This document shows positions 25,013 through 33,418 of a stretch of 64,000 nt of DNA, one piece after another (positions within the stretch are counted from its first letter, which is position 1; each line of letters opens with the position of its first letter). A program made the position numbers and the translations under genes. Source of the DNA: Niveibacterium sp. 24ML. Lineage in GTDB: Bacteria; Pseudomonadota; Gammaproteobacteria; Burkholderiales; Rhodocyclaceae. Below the pieces are notes generated by a model that was not told the DNA's origin, searched no databases, and was given only the letters and a program-made list of their open reading frames with translations. Location of the stretch: contig NZ_JAPFHA010000002.1 in assembly GCF_026586805.1 (NCBI RefSeq), forward strand, positions 1 to 64,000, written 5' to 3'.

Positions 25013-25727
25013 GCAGGCGGCCGGCTTCGATCAGTCGCCCAACCAGCACGAAGCGCGAGATCCAGATGACCTGATCGTCGAATACGCCATTTGCGCTGCC
25101 GGGGTCTTCTGCCAGATCACGAGCCACCACGATCTGGCCGGTGAGACTCCCGTTGGTTTGCTCATCCGCCCCGGTGCTGGAGTCGGGGGGGATCTGGCTG
25201 CCATCAGTATTCGTGCCAAAGCTGCCGTTGCTGCCGAACGACCACACTGCCGCGGCTACGGCGCCATCGCTTGCAAGCTGCGCCGGGCTTGCCCCACCTG
25301 CGGCGATCTGGATGCTGCCCGGGGTGTCCAGCCTAAGCAGATCGTCTTCCGCGAAGTCATTGGTCACAACGTACGCAAGGCGGCGTCCCCATCCATCAAT
25401 CGCGGTGATGCCCAGGCTTTCCCAAGGGAGCAGCCCGCGTATGGCCGGGCAGCGACCGGCGACTCGTGCGAGTTCCTGGCCCTTGCCTGGCGCACCGCCT
25501 TGTGCCGGACACGGCAGTTTGCCATTGACGGCCGCGTAAGCGAGCAGCGCGCTGCGCGCTTCGTCGAGCGCGAGGCGGGTATCTGAGGTCTGGCGCTGGG
25601 TTGTCTGCACCCTAACGGCCATCAGCACACTGGTGCTGAGGATGGCAATCACCGCGAGCGCGATGGCAAGTTCAACCAGAGTAAAGCCACGCGCCTTGGC
25701 GTGTGCGGAGTTGGGCGCTTTTCTCAT
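25008..25727 (-). CDS. Pilin-like protein with LPCP-type C-terminal domain
   Basis: 239 aa from ATG at 25727, which overlaps the upstream stop (ATGA). The prepilin signal is KARG|FTLVELAIALAVIAIL with Glu at +5 and a leader of 16 residues. After the N-helix comes ALLAYAAVNGKLPCPAQGG, then GLLPWESLGI and GWGRRLAYVV, a domain arrangement I know from large betaproteobacterial and MSHA-type minor pilins. The upstream neighbour has the same LPCP and PW-x-x-LG pattern. The likely role is a minor pilin at the fibre tip. Last gene of the pilus operon. Confidence 0.8.
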   Translation of the reverse strand: MRKAPNSAHAKARGFTLVELAIALAVIAILSTSVLMAVRVQTTQRQTSDTRLALDEARSALLAYAAVNGKLPCPAQGGAPGKGQELARVAGRCPAIRGLLPWESLGITAIDGWGRRLAYVVTNDFAEDDLLRLDTPGSIQIAAGGASPAQLASDGAVAAAVWSFGSNGSFGTNTDGSQIPPDSSTGADEQTNGSLTGQIVVARDLAEDPGSANGVFDDQVIWISRFVLVGRLIEAGRLP

Positions 25728-26782
25728 TGCGTGCGCTTGAGGCGAGGCGGGTTGGTGATGCTGAAATCGGTCTGCCAGCCGGCCAAAGCGAGCCGGGCGC
25801 TGTCTGACGCGACAGGGGTGTACTGGGTGAATTCCAGCCAACGGTTGAAACACAACCACTCGGCGGTGGGGTTACCGCCGGCATCGTAGTGCGTGCAGGC
25901 GCCCTTGATAGTGGTGGTACCGGTCAGCGGTGGCGAGAAGGCTGCAAGCGTCTGTGGATCGTGAAAATCCAGCGCCAGGCGGCCACTGCCATCGCTTGCA
26001 AGGTAGCTGCCAGCATCGTTGCCGGCTGCGAACAAGTAGCGCAAACCGCTGTTTGCCGCGGGCGTGCGTCCGGCCAGTTCAATCGCCACGCGGGCGCGCA
26101 CCGGAACGAAGAGCGCGTCGGCAGTCAGCGGGAGGACGCGGTCGTTGAAACTGGGATCTGCTCGACTCGTTACGAAAGCCGGCCCGCCGGCGGCGTTGCT
26201 AATGCCGGCACGGCTTTCGAGAAACGCAGAGGATGGCCCATTGCTGCATGCGGGAGTTGCCGTCCGGCTTTGCCCTTGCAGTGCGGTGCCGGGCGCAACG
26301 ATCACGGCAATGGCCGCTGCGCTGACACCGCTGGAGGCATCGAGGACGCTCAGTTCGCCCTGATAGCTGGGGTTGATGGCGGGTTGCGTGCCGTCGGGGC
26401 CCCGCGTGTAGGCCTGAAGTGTGTTGCGGGCCTTCGGCGAGATGGCATACCACAGGCACTCGCCGTTTCCGTCCGAGGGGCGCTCGACACCGAGGGTCTT
26501 CCACGGAAATCGGCCGACAGCATTCGATGCGCAGTTCAGATCGGCATCGCCATCATTGTCGAAATCCGGACAGGGCAGGCTGCCGGGCGACGTATCTTCC
26601 CAGGCGGCGTACTGGATGAGCGCATGGCGAGCGTTGCGCAGCGCCATGTCGGTTCGCAGGCTCGCGCGCAGATCGAAACCACCGAAGGTTTGCAGGGTGC
26701 GGTTGGCGACGAAGATGGTGACGGCGGTGAGCAGGATCAGCAGGATCGGTAGCGCAAAGCCGTCTTCGCTGGCGCGTTTCAC
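25724..26782 (-). CDS. Pilin-like (PilX/GspK-type N-terminus) large minor pilin
   Basis: 352 aa from GTG at 26782, overlapping the upstream stop (GTGA); the longer open frame upstream covers other genes and is not used. The N-terminus KRASEDG|FALPILLILLTAV has a Gly cleavage site but Ile in place of Glu at +5, as in GspK/PilX proteins that lead pseudopilus tips. Further on SLPCPDFDNDGDADLNC, FPWKTLGV and a long polar C-terminal part resemble the next gene. Asp-rich DFDNDGDAD could bind calcium. Probably a tip or adhesin-type minor pilin; function unproven. Confidence 0.75.
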   Translation of the reverse strand: MKRASEDGFALPILLILLTAVTIFVANRTLQTFGGFDLRASLRTDMALRNARHALIQYAAWEDTSPGSLPCPDFDNDGDADLNCASNAVGRFPWKTLGVERPSDGNGECLWYAISPKARNTLQAYTRGPDGTQPAINPSYQGELSVLDASSGVSAAAIAVIVAPGTALQGQSRTATPACSNGPSSAFLESRAGISNAAGGPAFVTSRADPSFNDRVLPLTADALFVPVRARVAIELAGRTPAANSGLRYLFAAGNDAGSYLASDGSGRLALDFHDPQTLAAFSPPLTGTTTIKGACTHYDAGGNPTAEWLCFNRWLEFTQYTPVASDSARLALAGWQTDFSITNPPRLKRTQ

Positions 26783-27153
26783 GGGTAGCTGTCGTCGGCG
26801 ACCATGCGGATGGAGCTGCCTACCGGCACTTCGACCGAACGACCGCCGCCGGTATTGATTCGCGCGCTGTGTTCGGTGAAGGACTGCACGGCACCGCGGT
26901 CGGTGCGTGCCTCGCCATTGACCCAGATCGTGCTGCGGCCGTCGCTTGTGCGCACGATGCCGTCCAGCCTGAGTTCTGTTTCGATTTTCGCCACACCGGG
27001 TTCGACGTTGCGTGCCCGCATGTTGTCGAGCCGTGCACGCTGTTCGGCCGTGTTGAACAGGCGCCCGAGCTGGCTGGCGGGGTCTGGCCGCGCTGGCACC
27101 TGGGCGAGCGCGGCGTTGCAGATCAGGAGCGGGAGAATCAGGATGGGTTTCAT
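26779..27153 (-). CDS. Small secreted MshK/PilP-like pilus protein
   Basis: 124 aa with a signal peptide (ILILPLLICNAALAQ). The rest is KIETELRLDGIVRTSDGRSTIWVNGEART and PVGSSIRMV, a compact beta-type domain that recalls the PilP/GspC/MshK class, in which a small periplasmic protein joins the inner-membrane platform to the secretin. Identification rests mainly on position after the PilO-like gene; similarity is weak. It overlaps both neighbours by 4 bases. Confidence 0.6.
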   Translation of the reverse strand: MKPILILPLLICNAALAQVPARPDPASQLGRLFNTAEQRARLDNMRARNVEPGVAKIETELRLDGIVRTSDGRSTIWVNGEARTDRGAVQSFTEHSARINTGGGRSVEVPVGSSIRMVADDSYP

Positions 27154-27743
27154 TTTGCGACCGGGCCGGGCGTGCCAAGCGTAATCCAGTCTAGCTCACA
27201 AACCACGCTAACGGGCGGGGCTTCCGCGCCGGCATCGGCCGCCTCGCGTTCGAGCGTGCATCGGCGCGGCAGCACGCTTGCGCTGCGCTGCTCGCGCAGC
27301 ACGGCCAGCATTCGCAGCAGATCGCCTTCGTGCCAAAGACTCGCCCTCAGGGTCATGGTGCTTGCCTGAAGCGGCAACTCGTTGTTGGCATTCGGCAAGG
27401 GGCGCTGTGGCGCCAGTTCGAAGTCGAGCGCGGGCTCCTTGAGCTGCTGCCGCAGCCGTGTTGTTGCCTCGGCCCATTCGAGTCGCCGCTCGCTGCCAAT
27501 CAGCCCGGACTGCCGCAGTTGTTCGAATCGACCCAGCGCACGGCGGATTTCTGGCTCGTCGCGCAGCGCTGCATTGAGTTTGCCGGTGACCTGGTCACGC
27601 ACTGCGTTCGCTTCGCCGTGCTGCTGTTCTGCGATGCGCCTGCCCTTCTGCGCAATGCTGAAGGTGGCCGCACCCAGGCCCGCCATGGCCAGGGCAGCGA
27701 CCAATGCGATGAGGTAGCGACGGGCCGAGGGCGTGTTGATCAT
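27150..27743 (-). CDS. MshJ/PilO/GspM-like inner-membrane platform protein
   Basis: 197 aa. One membrane helix near the N-terminus (YLIALVAALAMAGLGAATFSIA, about residues 10-31), a coiled-coil segment (AEQQHGEANAVRDQVTGKLNAAL and on), then a small periplasmic domain (STMTLRASLWHEGDLLRMLAVL). This is the PilO/GspM/MshJ plan. Family calls at this level are structural, not by strong sequence match. It overlaps the genes on each side by 4 bases. Confidence 0.6.
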   Translation of the reverse strand: MINTPSARRYLIALVAALAMAGLGAATFSIAQKGRRIAEQQHGEANAVRDQVTGKLNAALRDEPEIRRALGRFEQLRQSGLIGSERRLEWAEATTRLRQQLKEPALDFELAPQRPLPNANNELPLQASTMTLRASLWHEGDLLRMLAVLREQRSASVLPRRCTLEREAADAGAEAPPVSVVCELDWITLGTPGPVAK

Positions 27744-29275
27744 TTGGCGCGCCGTTCTGGATAGCTCGCCTTGAGCACAAAGCGCGGGTCGGGGTCACGG
27801 CCGCCGACCGAGCTTCGCAGCGTGCGGTCAGAGGTGTATTCGAAGGGCAGGCGCACGACGCTGGCCTCAATGGCGCCTTCGCGCCGCAGGCTTTCGATGA
27901 TCTCGTTGATCGCCAGGACCGCTTCGCGCTGGCTGAGCGGCGTATTGGCGGGGAGCGTTGCTTCCAGCGTGACGACATCGCGCACCGCAGCCGCCTTGGC
28001 AGGGCTGGCGGCGCTGGCGCGGTATGCCTCGTCGACCTGCTCGGCGGCCAAGCTCCATTCGATGCGCTTGACGGTGACGGCGGGGTGGCGATCGAGCGCG
28101 CGGCTGAGCCTTACCAGGGCGTCTGCCGGGCCGTCGGCGAGCGAATCGATGCGTTCAATGCCGCCGATCCCCGCTTGCAGCGCGTCGAGCGACACCGGCA
28201 GCTTGGGCATGGTGGAGAGCAGGCGCTCATAGCGCAATTCGTTGCTTTGCGCATCCAACAAGGTGTCTTCGATCGACTGACGCAGCATGCGCGTATCGAA
28301 CACGGCCTTGCCTGCCAGCATCAGCCCGATGGCGAGCGCGACCAGCCCGCACGCCAGGGTGACGCGCTGCGCGATGGCCCAGCGCCAGGCCATGCGGTCG
28401 CGGGGCGGGGCGAACTGCGCGTTGCCGCCGTGTGTGGCTGCGGTGTGAAGCAGCAGCGGCAGGGCGTCGGAATCCTCTGGCGGCGTCGCCAGGCCGATGG
28501 TGGCGGCACGCTCACCGCTATCGAGCAAAAGGTAGTGAAGTGAATCCGAATCGACGCAGGCGCTGCGCACCGCCGCCAGATCGCTGCCGTGCACAATCAC
28601 CGCCACGACGACCTGCGTGCCGCGCGCCAGCGCCCTTTGCGTGACCAGGTACTGGTAAGTCTTCTGGACTTCGAAGGGGATCGATGCGCCCCACGCGCTG
28701 GTGTGGGACTCGGCCGTCGTGGCGAGGCGCGAGAACCGAAGGCTGCCGTCTTCGAACAGGGTCTGCCGCAGACCGGCCGGCGTGCGGGTGACCACCAGCA
28801 GCCGGGCATTGGCGCGCACCTGGTGGCGCATTGCATGGCCCAGCAACAGCGCTGGCGACGTGATACTGGTGAGCACGACGTCGGCCGCGCGCAGGCGCTC
28901 CATCCAGGGTTCGAGCAGGGCGGGCCGCGTCAGGGCGGCGAACAGGATGCGTTCGTCGCGCCGGCCGCTACGCTCCCGCCCGAGCGAGACCGCGCTGGCG
29001 TAGGGTGAGCCATAGAAGAACTGGTTCTGCTTGCGTGCGATCAGCGCGCGGCGGTCAGCACCGACAACGTAGGGCGTGGTTTCGACCTGGAAGCCCTCTT
29101 CCACGCAGTCGGTGAGCAGGGTGAAGTAGCCGCCCTTGTTATCTTCAAGCCAGCCGGCAAACTCAGCGTATCCGGCGTCGTCCGGCCGGAAGCTGGGGCC
29201 GGGCGTGAGCGCGCGGGCCTGCCAGTACCAGCACGAGAGGCCGCTTGCGTCGAGGTAGAGCAGGTGGCGCAGCAT
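27740..29275 (-). CDS. MshI/GspL-like pilus assembly platform protein
   Basis: 511 aa. The N-terminal ~300 residues look like a degenerate actin-like (PilM/GspL cytoplasmic) domain, then one membrane helix (LACGLVALAIGLMLAGKAVF, about 308-327) and a periplasmic part with a coiled coil and an ISR-type ferredoxin-like domain, i.e. a PilM-PilN or GspL type fusion. It is followed at once by the PilO-like gene, the order seen in MSHA, T4P and T2SS loci. Individual similarity is low, so the call leans on architecture and context. Confidence 0.65.
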   Translation of the reverse strand: MLRHLLYLDASGLSCWYWQARALTPGPSFRPDDAGYAEFAGWLEDNKGGYFTLLTDCVEEGFQVETTPYVVGADRRALIARKQNQFFYGSPYASAVSLGRERSGRRDERILFAALTRPALLEPWMERLRAADVVLTSITSPALLLGHAMRHQVRANARLLVVTRTPAGLRQTLFEDGSLRFSRLATTAESHTSAWGASIPFEVQKTYQYLVTQRALARGTQVVVAVIVHGSDLAAVRSACVDSDSLHYLLLDSGERAATIGLATPPEDSDALPLLLHTAATHGGNAQFAPPRDRMAWRWAIAQRVTLACGLVALAIGLMLAGKAVFDTRMLRQSIEDTLLDAQSNELRYERLLSTMPKLPVSLDALQAGIGGIERIDSLADGPADALVRLSRALDRHPAVTVKRIEWSLAAEQVDEAYRASAASPAKAAAVRDVVTLEATLPANTPLSQREAVLAINEIIESLRREGAIEASVVRLPFEYTSDRTLRSSVGGRDPDPRFVLKASYPERRAK

Positions 29276-29279
29276 CGCT

Positions 29280-30482
29280 TCAGACCTTCATCTTCGTGAT
29301 GATGTCGTAGATCGGCCCGAGCACCGACATCATCACCCACAGCAGCAGCGCGCCCATCAGCAGCGTGAGCAGGGGTTCGAGCATGGCTTGCAGGCGCGCG
29401 ATCGATTCACGCACGTCGCGCTCATAAAAGTAGCTGACGTTCTGCAGCGCCTTGTCCAGCGCACCGGTGTTCTCGCCAATGCGCAGCATGCGGGTGACCA
29501 GCGGCGGAAACAGGCCTACCTTGCCAAAAGCGGCGGTCACGTTCTGGCCTTCGGCGATGTGTTGTTCGACCATGACCAGCGCGCGTTGCACGAGCTTGTT
29601 GCCGGCCACATCCTGCGCGATGTGAACCGCATCGATGATGGCGATGCCGGAGCCGTACATCATCGAAAACAGCGAGGCAAAGCGCGCCAGCACGATCTTG
29701 CGATAGACCTCGCCGAACAAGGGCGCGGAAAGCTTGGCGCGGTCGATCCGCAGTTGAACCCCGGGGTGGTTGAGCGCGAGCAGGCGCAGGCCGATCACGA
29801 TGCCGACCGCCACCAGTGCCAGCCACCAGCCGTGCTGGCTGACCAGATTCGACACCCAGATCAGGATGCGGGTGTGCAGCGGCAGGGCCTGCCCGGTGGA
29901 GAGGAACAGTTTTGCCAGTTCCGGCACCACATACACCATCGATACCGTGATGGCGCCCAGGATCACGCTGATCACGATGCTCGGGTAGATGACCAGACGG
30001 CGGGTGTAGCTGGAGAGTTCGTCTTCGCGCTTGAGCGATTCGTTCAAGGCGCCCAGCACTTCGGGCAGGTTGCCGGTGGCTTCACCTGCGCGAATGAGCG
30101 CGCAGAACACGGAATCGAAGGCGCTGGGGTGCTCTTGCATCGCCTGCGACATGCTGCGCCCGCCTTCGATGCTCTCGACCAGGCCGGCGACGATCTCGCG
30201 AAAACGCGGGTGTACGGTTGAGTCGCGCAGATCGCAGAGCGATTCAAGAATCGGCACACCGGCACGGGTGAGCTGTTCGAGGTGGAAGCAAAAGTGCATC
30301 AGCTCGCGCCGAGGGACCTTGCCGCGGCGCCATGCCATGCCGCTGCGGGTGGCCTCGCCGTTGATGAAGTCCAGATCCATCCGGCGCAGCCGCAGTTCCA
30401 GGTCCACCAGATTGATCGCCTCCATTTCGCCGCGGATCACGCGGCCGGTGCGGTTCATTGCGCGGTAGGCAAAAACGGCCAT
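29280..30482 (-). CDS. mshG: Pilus inner-membrane platform protein MshG (GspF/PilC family)
   Basis: 400 aa polytopic protein with two T2SSF domains (about 65-190 and 268-392) and three membrane segments. HFCFHLEQLTRAGVPILESL, ALIRAGEATGNLPEVL and the mirrored FASLFSMMYGSGIAIIDAV, RIGENTGALDKAL are the repeated family motifs. It converts ATPase motion into pilin extraction. The C-terminal LTLLMGALLLWVMMSVLGPIYDIITKM is typical. It lies 13 bases after mshE. Confidence 0.92.
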   Translation of the reverse strand: MAVFAYRAMNRTGRVIRGEMEAINLVDLELRLRRMDLDFINGEATRSGMAWRRGKVPRRELMHFCFHLEQLTRAGVPILESLCDLRDSTVHPRFREIVAGLVESIEGGRSMSQAMQEHPSAFDSVFCALIRAGEATGNLPEVLGALNESLKREDELSSYTRRLVIYPSIVISVILGAITVSMVYVVPELAKLFLSTGQALPLHTRILIWVSNLVSQHGWWLALVAVGIVIGLRLLALNHPGVQLRIDRAKLSAPLFGEVYRKIVLARFASLFSMMYGSGIAIIDAVHIAQDVAGNKLVQRALVMVEQHIAEGQNVTAAFGKVGLFPPLVTRMLRIGENTGALDKALQNVSYFYERDVRESIARLQAMLEPLLTLLMGALLLWVMMSVLGPIYDIITKMKV

Positions 30483-30495
30483 GGGCGGCGGGGCC

Positions 30496-32208
30496 TCAGC
30501 TCATGCGGTCGGTGAGGTCGACCACCCGTGCAAGTTCGGCAAGCGAGGTGGTGCCGTCCAGCACCCGCCGCACGCCGTCTTCGGCCAGCGTGCGGAAGCC
30601 TTTCGCGCGCGCGGCGTTGCGGATCTCGCGCAGGGTTGCGCGGCGCGCCACCAGCTCATCGAGGTCGCCATCCATGCGGATCACTTCCATGATCGCCGCG
30701 CGGCCCTTGAAGCCCTGGAATTCACAGCGGGTGCAGCCGCCGGGTTCGTGGATCGCGGCGGGCGCGCGCTCGGGCGCGATGCCCATCAGGCGCAGCTCGA
30801 AGGATTCGGGCGCGCGGGCGCGCTTGCAGTACGGGCACAGCTTGCGCACCAGGCGCTGGCCGACCACGCCGATGATGTGGCCCGACATGATGTCTGGCTG
30901 GATGCCGATGTCGAGCAGGCGCGGGATCACGCCGAGCGCTGAGTTGGTGTGCAGCGTCGAATACACCTGGTGGCCGGTCATCGCGGCGCGGAAGGCCATC
31001 TCGGCGGTTTCCGCATCGCGGATCTCGCCCACCAGGATCACGTCCGGGTCCTGCCGCATCATGGCGCGAACGCCGTTGGCAAAGTCCAGCTTGGAGGCTT
31101 CCGAAATCGAGGTCTGGCGGATCATCGCCATCGGGTACTCGACCGGGTCTTCCAGCGTCATGATGTTGATGCCTTCGTCGTTGATATGGCGAAGGATCGA
31201 GTACAGCGTGGTGGTCTTGCCGCTGCCGGTGGGGCCGGTGACCAGGATGATGCCCTCGGGGCGGGCGATCATCAGCTTGAGCATGTCCAGCTGTGCGTCG
31301 GCCAGGCCCAGGTCGTCCAGCGGCACGATGCCCTTCTGGCGATCGAGCACCCGCAGCACGATGTTCTCACCGTGGATCGTCGGCTGCGCCGAGACGCGGA
31401 AGTCCACCGCGCGGCCGCTGATGTTGATCGAGATACGGCCATCCTGCGGCGCGCGGGTCTCGGCGATGTTCAGGTTGGACATCACCTTCAGCCGCACCGC
31501 CATCGCCGCCCAGTACGAGCGGTGCAGCGCGCGGATCTGCCGCAGCATGCCGTCGATGCGGTAGCGGATGCGCAGGAAGTTCGCTTCCGGCTCGAAGTGG
31601 ATGTCGGAGGATTCGCGTTTCACCGCATCGGCCAGCAGCGCATCGACCAGGCGCACCACCGGCTGGCTGTACTCGTCGCCCGAATACGAGAGGCTGCGGA
31701 AGTCGACTTCGCCGGTTTCGATTTCGTGCAGGATGCCGTCGATCGAAAGCTCGTAGCCGTAGTGCTGGTCGATCGCGCGCACGATCTCCGAGTCGCCGGC
31801 CAGCAGCGTCTCGATCGAAATGTCGTCCGGCAGCGCGCTGCGCAGTTTGTCGAGCGCGACGATGTCGTCGAGGTCGGAGACCGCAACCGTCAGCGAGCGC
31901 CCGTGCGCATCGAACGAGAGCGGCAGCATGCGGTGGCGCTTGGCCAGGTCTTGCGGCACCAGGCTCAGCGCGATCGGGTCGACAATCGCCCGCGACAGAT
32001 CCACCGCCCGTTTGCCGAGCGTTTGCGAGAGCGCGTCGCGCAGCGTGCTCTCGGTGACGAAGCCCAGCTCGATCAGCAACTTGCCGAGCGCCTGATTGGT
32101 CCGCGCCTGTTCCATCAGCGCGATGCGCAGCTGGTCCTCGCCGAGCAGGCCCTGCGTGATCAGGAGCTGCCCGAGGGGCTGTCGATTCAGCGTCAGCGGA
32201 TCGCTCAT
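30496..32208 (-). CDS. mshE: Pilus assembly ATPase MshE (GspE/PilB family)
   Basis: 570 aa. The N-terminal ~70 residues have two LGxLLxxxG repeats (QPLGQLLITQGLLGEDQL and QALGKLLIELGFVTESTL) of the MshEN type that binds c-di-GMP in Vibrio MshE; the usual leading Arg is not adjacent. The ATPase core has Walker A GPTGSGKTTT at about 322, the Asp box DPDVILVGEIRDAETAE and the His box. A four-cysteine zinc knuckle (LCPYC ... CTRC) sits at about 459-490. It powers pilus extension. Operon: mshN upstream, mshG downstream. Confidence 0.94.
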   Translation of the reverse strand: MSDPLTLNRQPLGQLLITQGLLGEDQLRIALMEQARTNQALGKLLIELGFVTESTLRDALSQTLGKRAVDLSRAIVDPIALSLVPQDLAKRHRMLPLSFDAHGRSLTVAVSDLDDIVALDKLRSALPDDISIETLLAGDSEIVRAIDQHYGYELSIDGILHEIETGEVDFRSLSYSGDEYSQPVVRLVDALLADAVKRESSDIHFEPEANFLRIRYRIDGMLRQIRALHRSYWAAMAVRLKVMSNLNIAETRAPQDGRISINISGRAVDFRVSAQPTIHGENIVLRVLDRQKGIVPLDDLGLADAQLDMLKLMIARPEGIILVTGPTGSGKTTTLYSILRHINDEGINIMTLEDPVEYPMAMIRQTSISEASKLDFANGVRAMMRQDPDVILVGEIRDAETAEMAFRAAMTGHQVYSTLHTNSALGVIPRLLDIGIQPDIMSGHIIGVVGQRLVRKLCPYCKRARAPESFELRLMGIAPERAPAAIHEPGGCTRCEFQGFKGRAAIMEVIRMDGDLDELVARRATLREIRNAARAKGFRTLAEDGVRRVLDGTTSLAELARVVDLTDRMS

Positions 32209-32212
32209 CGGC

Positions 32213-33418
32213 TTACTGGGGGGTGAGTGACTGGGCCCGCCGCAGTGCGGCGTCGCGGTTGAAGGCGGCGGGGCGGTTGTTGGCCGCCTGCAGCGCGCGT
32301 TCGTAGTACTGGCGCGCCAGCTTGGGCTGGTTGATCCGGTCGAGCGCCACCGCCAGGTTGAACAGGAAGTCCGGATTGTCCGGCTCCAGCGTCACCGCCT
32401 TGAAGTAGGCCTGCTGCGCATCGTGCCAGCGCCCGCCTGCGGCCTGCAGATTGCCCAGCGCGAAGTGGTTGCTGGCGACATCCGGCTGTTCGCCAGCCGC
32501 GAGCTTGAGCCGGCTTTCGGCCGCCAGCGGATCGGTTTCGCGCCCTAGGGCAAGCAGGCCAGCGCGTGCGACCGGGTCTTGCGGATTGTTCTTGAGGGCA
32601 CGGCTGAACAATTGCTCGGCTTCGGCCGCGCGCCCCTGCCGCAGTGCCGTGGCGGCGAGGCCGTTGATGGCGTCGGACGCGCGCGGATCGCTGCGCAGGG
32701 CGTCTTCGTAAGCCGCCCGCGCCAGCGGCAGATCGCCGCGCTCGTAGGCCGCATAGGCCAGATCGATGGCGGTGGCGGCTGGCGAGCGCTGGGTGCCGGC
32801 GCCTGTGCGCAGTTTGATCGCCCCTTCCGCGTCCTGGTTATCCGCTTCGCTGATCGGCGTGCTGCGCCGCGTGGGGCGGCGCGGGGCCTCGATGCCGGGC
32901 ACCGGGGCAGCGGCCTGCGGGGGCGGGGTGAGGCGGGTGCTGTTGTCCGCTTGGGCAGCCGGGCCGGCCGCGGTGGCGTCGTCGAGCGCGAGGGGGGCTG
33001 CGACCGCAGGCCGGTTGCCGATGTTGGGCATGGCCAGGCTGCGCGGTTGGGTTTGCATCCACACATAGCCAGCGCCCAAGCCGGCCGCGACGAGCCCGGC
33101 GCCCGCCACCCACCAGGTAGGCGATACGCGCTGCCGCGGTTTGCTGCCGAAGAGTTGGCGCGCATTGCGCCGCGCCGCTTCATCGGCGGCCGCGGTGGCG
33201 CTGGCCGAGGGCAGCGCATGGCGTGGCGGCGGCGATTCGATCTGGCTGCTGGCGGGTGTGGCGCGCGGTGGCGTTTGTGCCGGCGGGAGCGTTGCGCTGT
33301 CGAGATCGATCGGCGCCAGCGTCAGTGCTTCGGCCACTTCCGCCGCCGTGGTGGCTGCGCTGTTGCCTTGCTGGCGGTTGGCTTCGGCCTTGCGAAGCGC
33401 GTCGATCAACAAGCTCAC
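32213..33418 (-). CDS. mshN: TPR protein MshN-like
   Basis: 401 aa. A short cytoplasmic N-terminus (MSLLIDALRKAEANRQ, a motif shared by MshN/GspB-like proteins), one membrane helix (about 104-124), a Pro/Ala-rich spacer and then five or so TPR units from about 215 to 395 (for example AYERGDLPLARAAYEDALRSDPRASD). MshN-type proteins sit in the periplasm and help secretin or pilus assembly. It overlaps mshL by 4 bases and ends 4 bases before mshE. Confidence 0.85.
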   Translation of the reverse strand: MSLLIDALRKAEANRQQGNSAATTAAEVAEALTLAPIDLDSATLPPAQTPPRATPASSQIESPPPRHALPSASATAAADEAARRNARQLFGSKPRQRVSPTWWVAGAGLVAAGLGAGYVWMQTQPRSLAMPNIGNRPAVAAPLALDDATAAGPAAQADNSTRLTPPPQAAAPVPGIEAPRRPTRRSTPISEADNQDAEGAIKLRTGAGTQRSPAATAIDLAYAAYERGDLPLARAAYEDALRSDPRASDAINGLAATALRQGRAAEAEQLFSRALKNNPQDPVARAGLLALGRETDPLAAESRLKLAAGEQPDVASNHFALGNLQAAGGRWHDAQQAYFKAVTLEPDNPDFLFNLAVALDRINQPKLARQYYERALQAANNRPAAFNRDAALRRAQSLTPQ

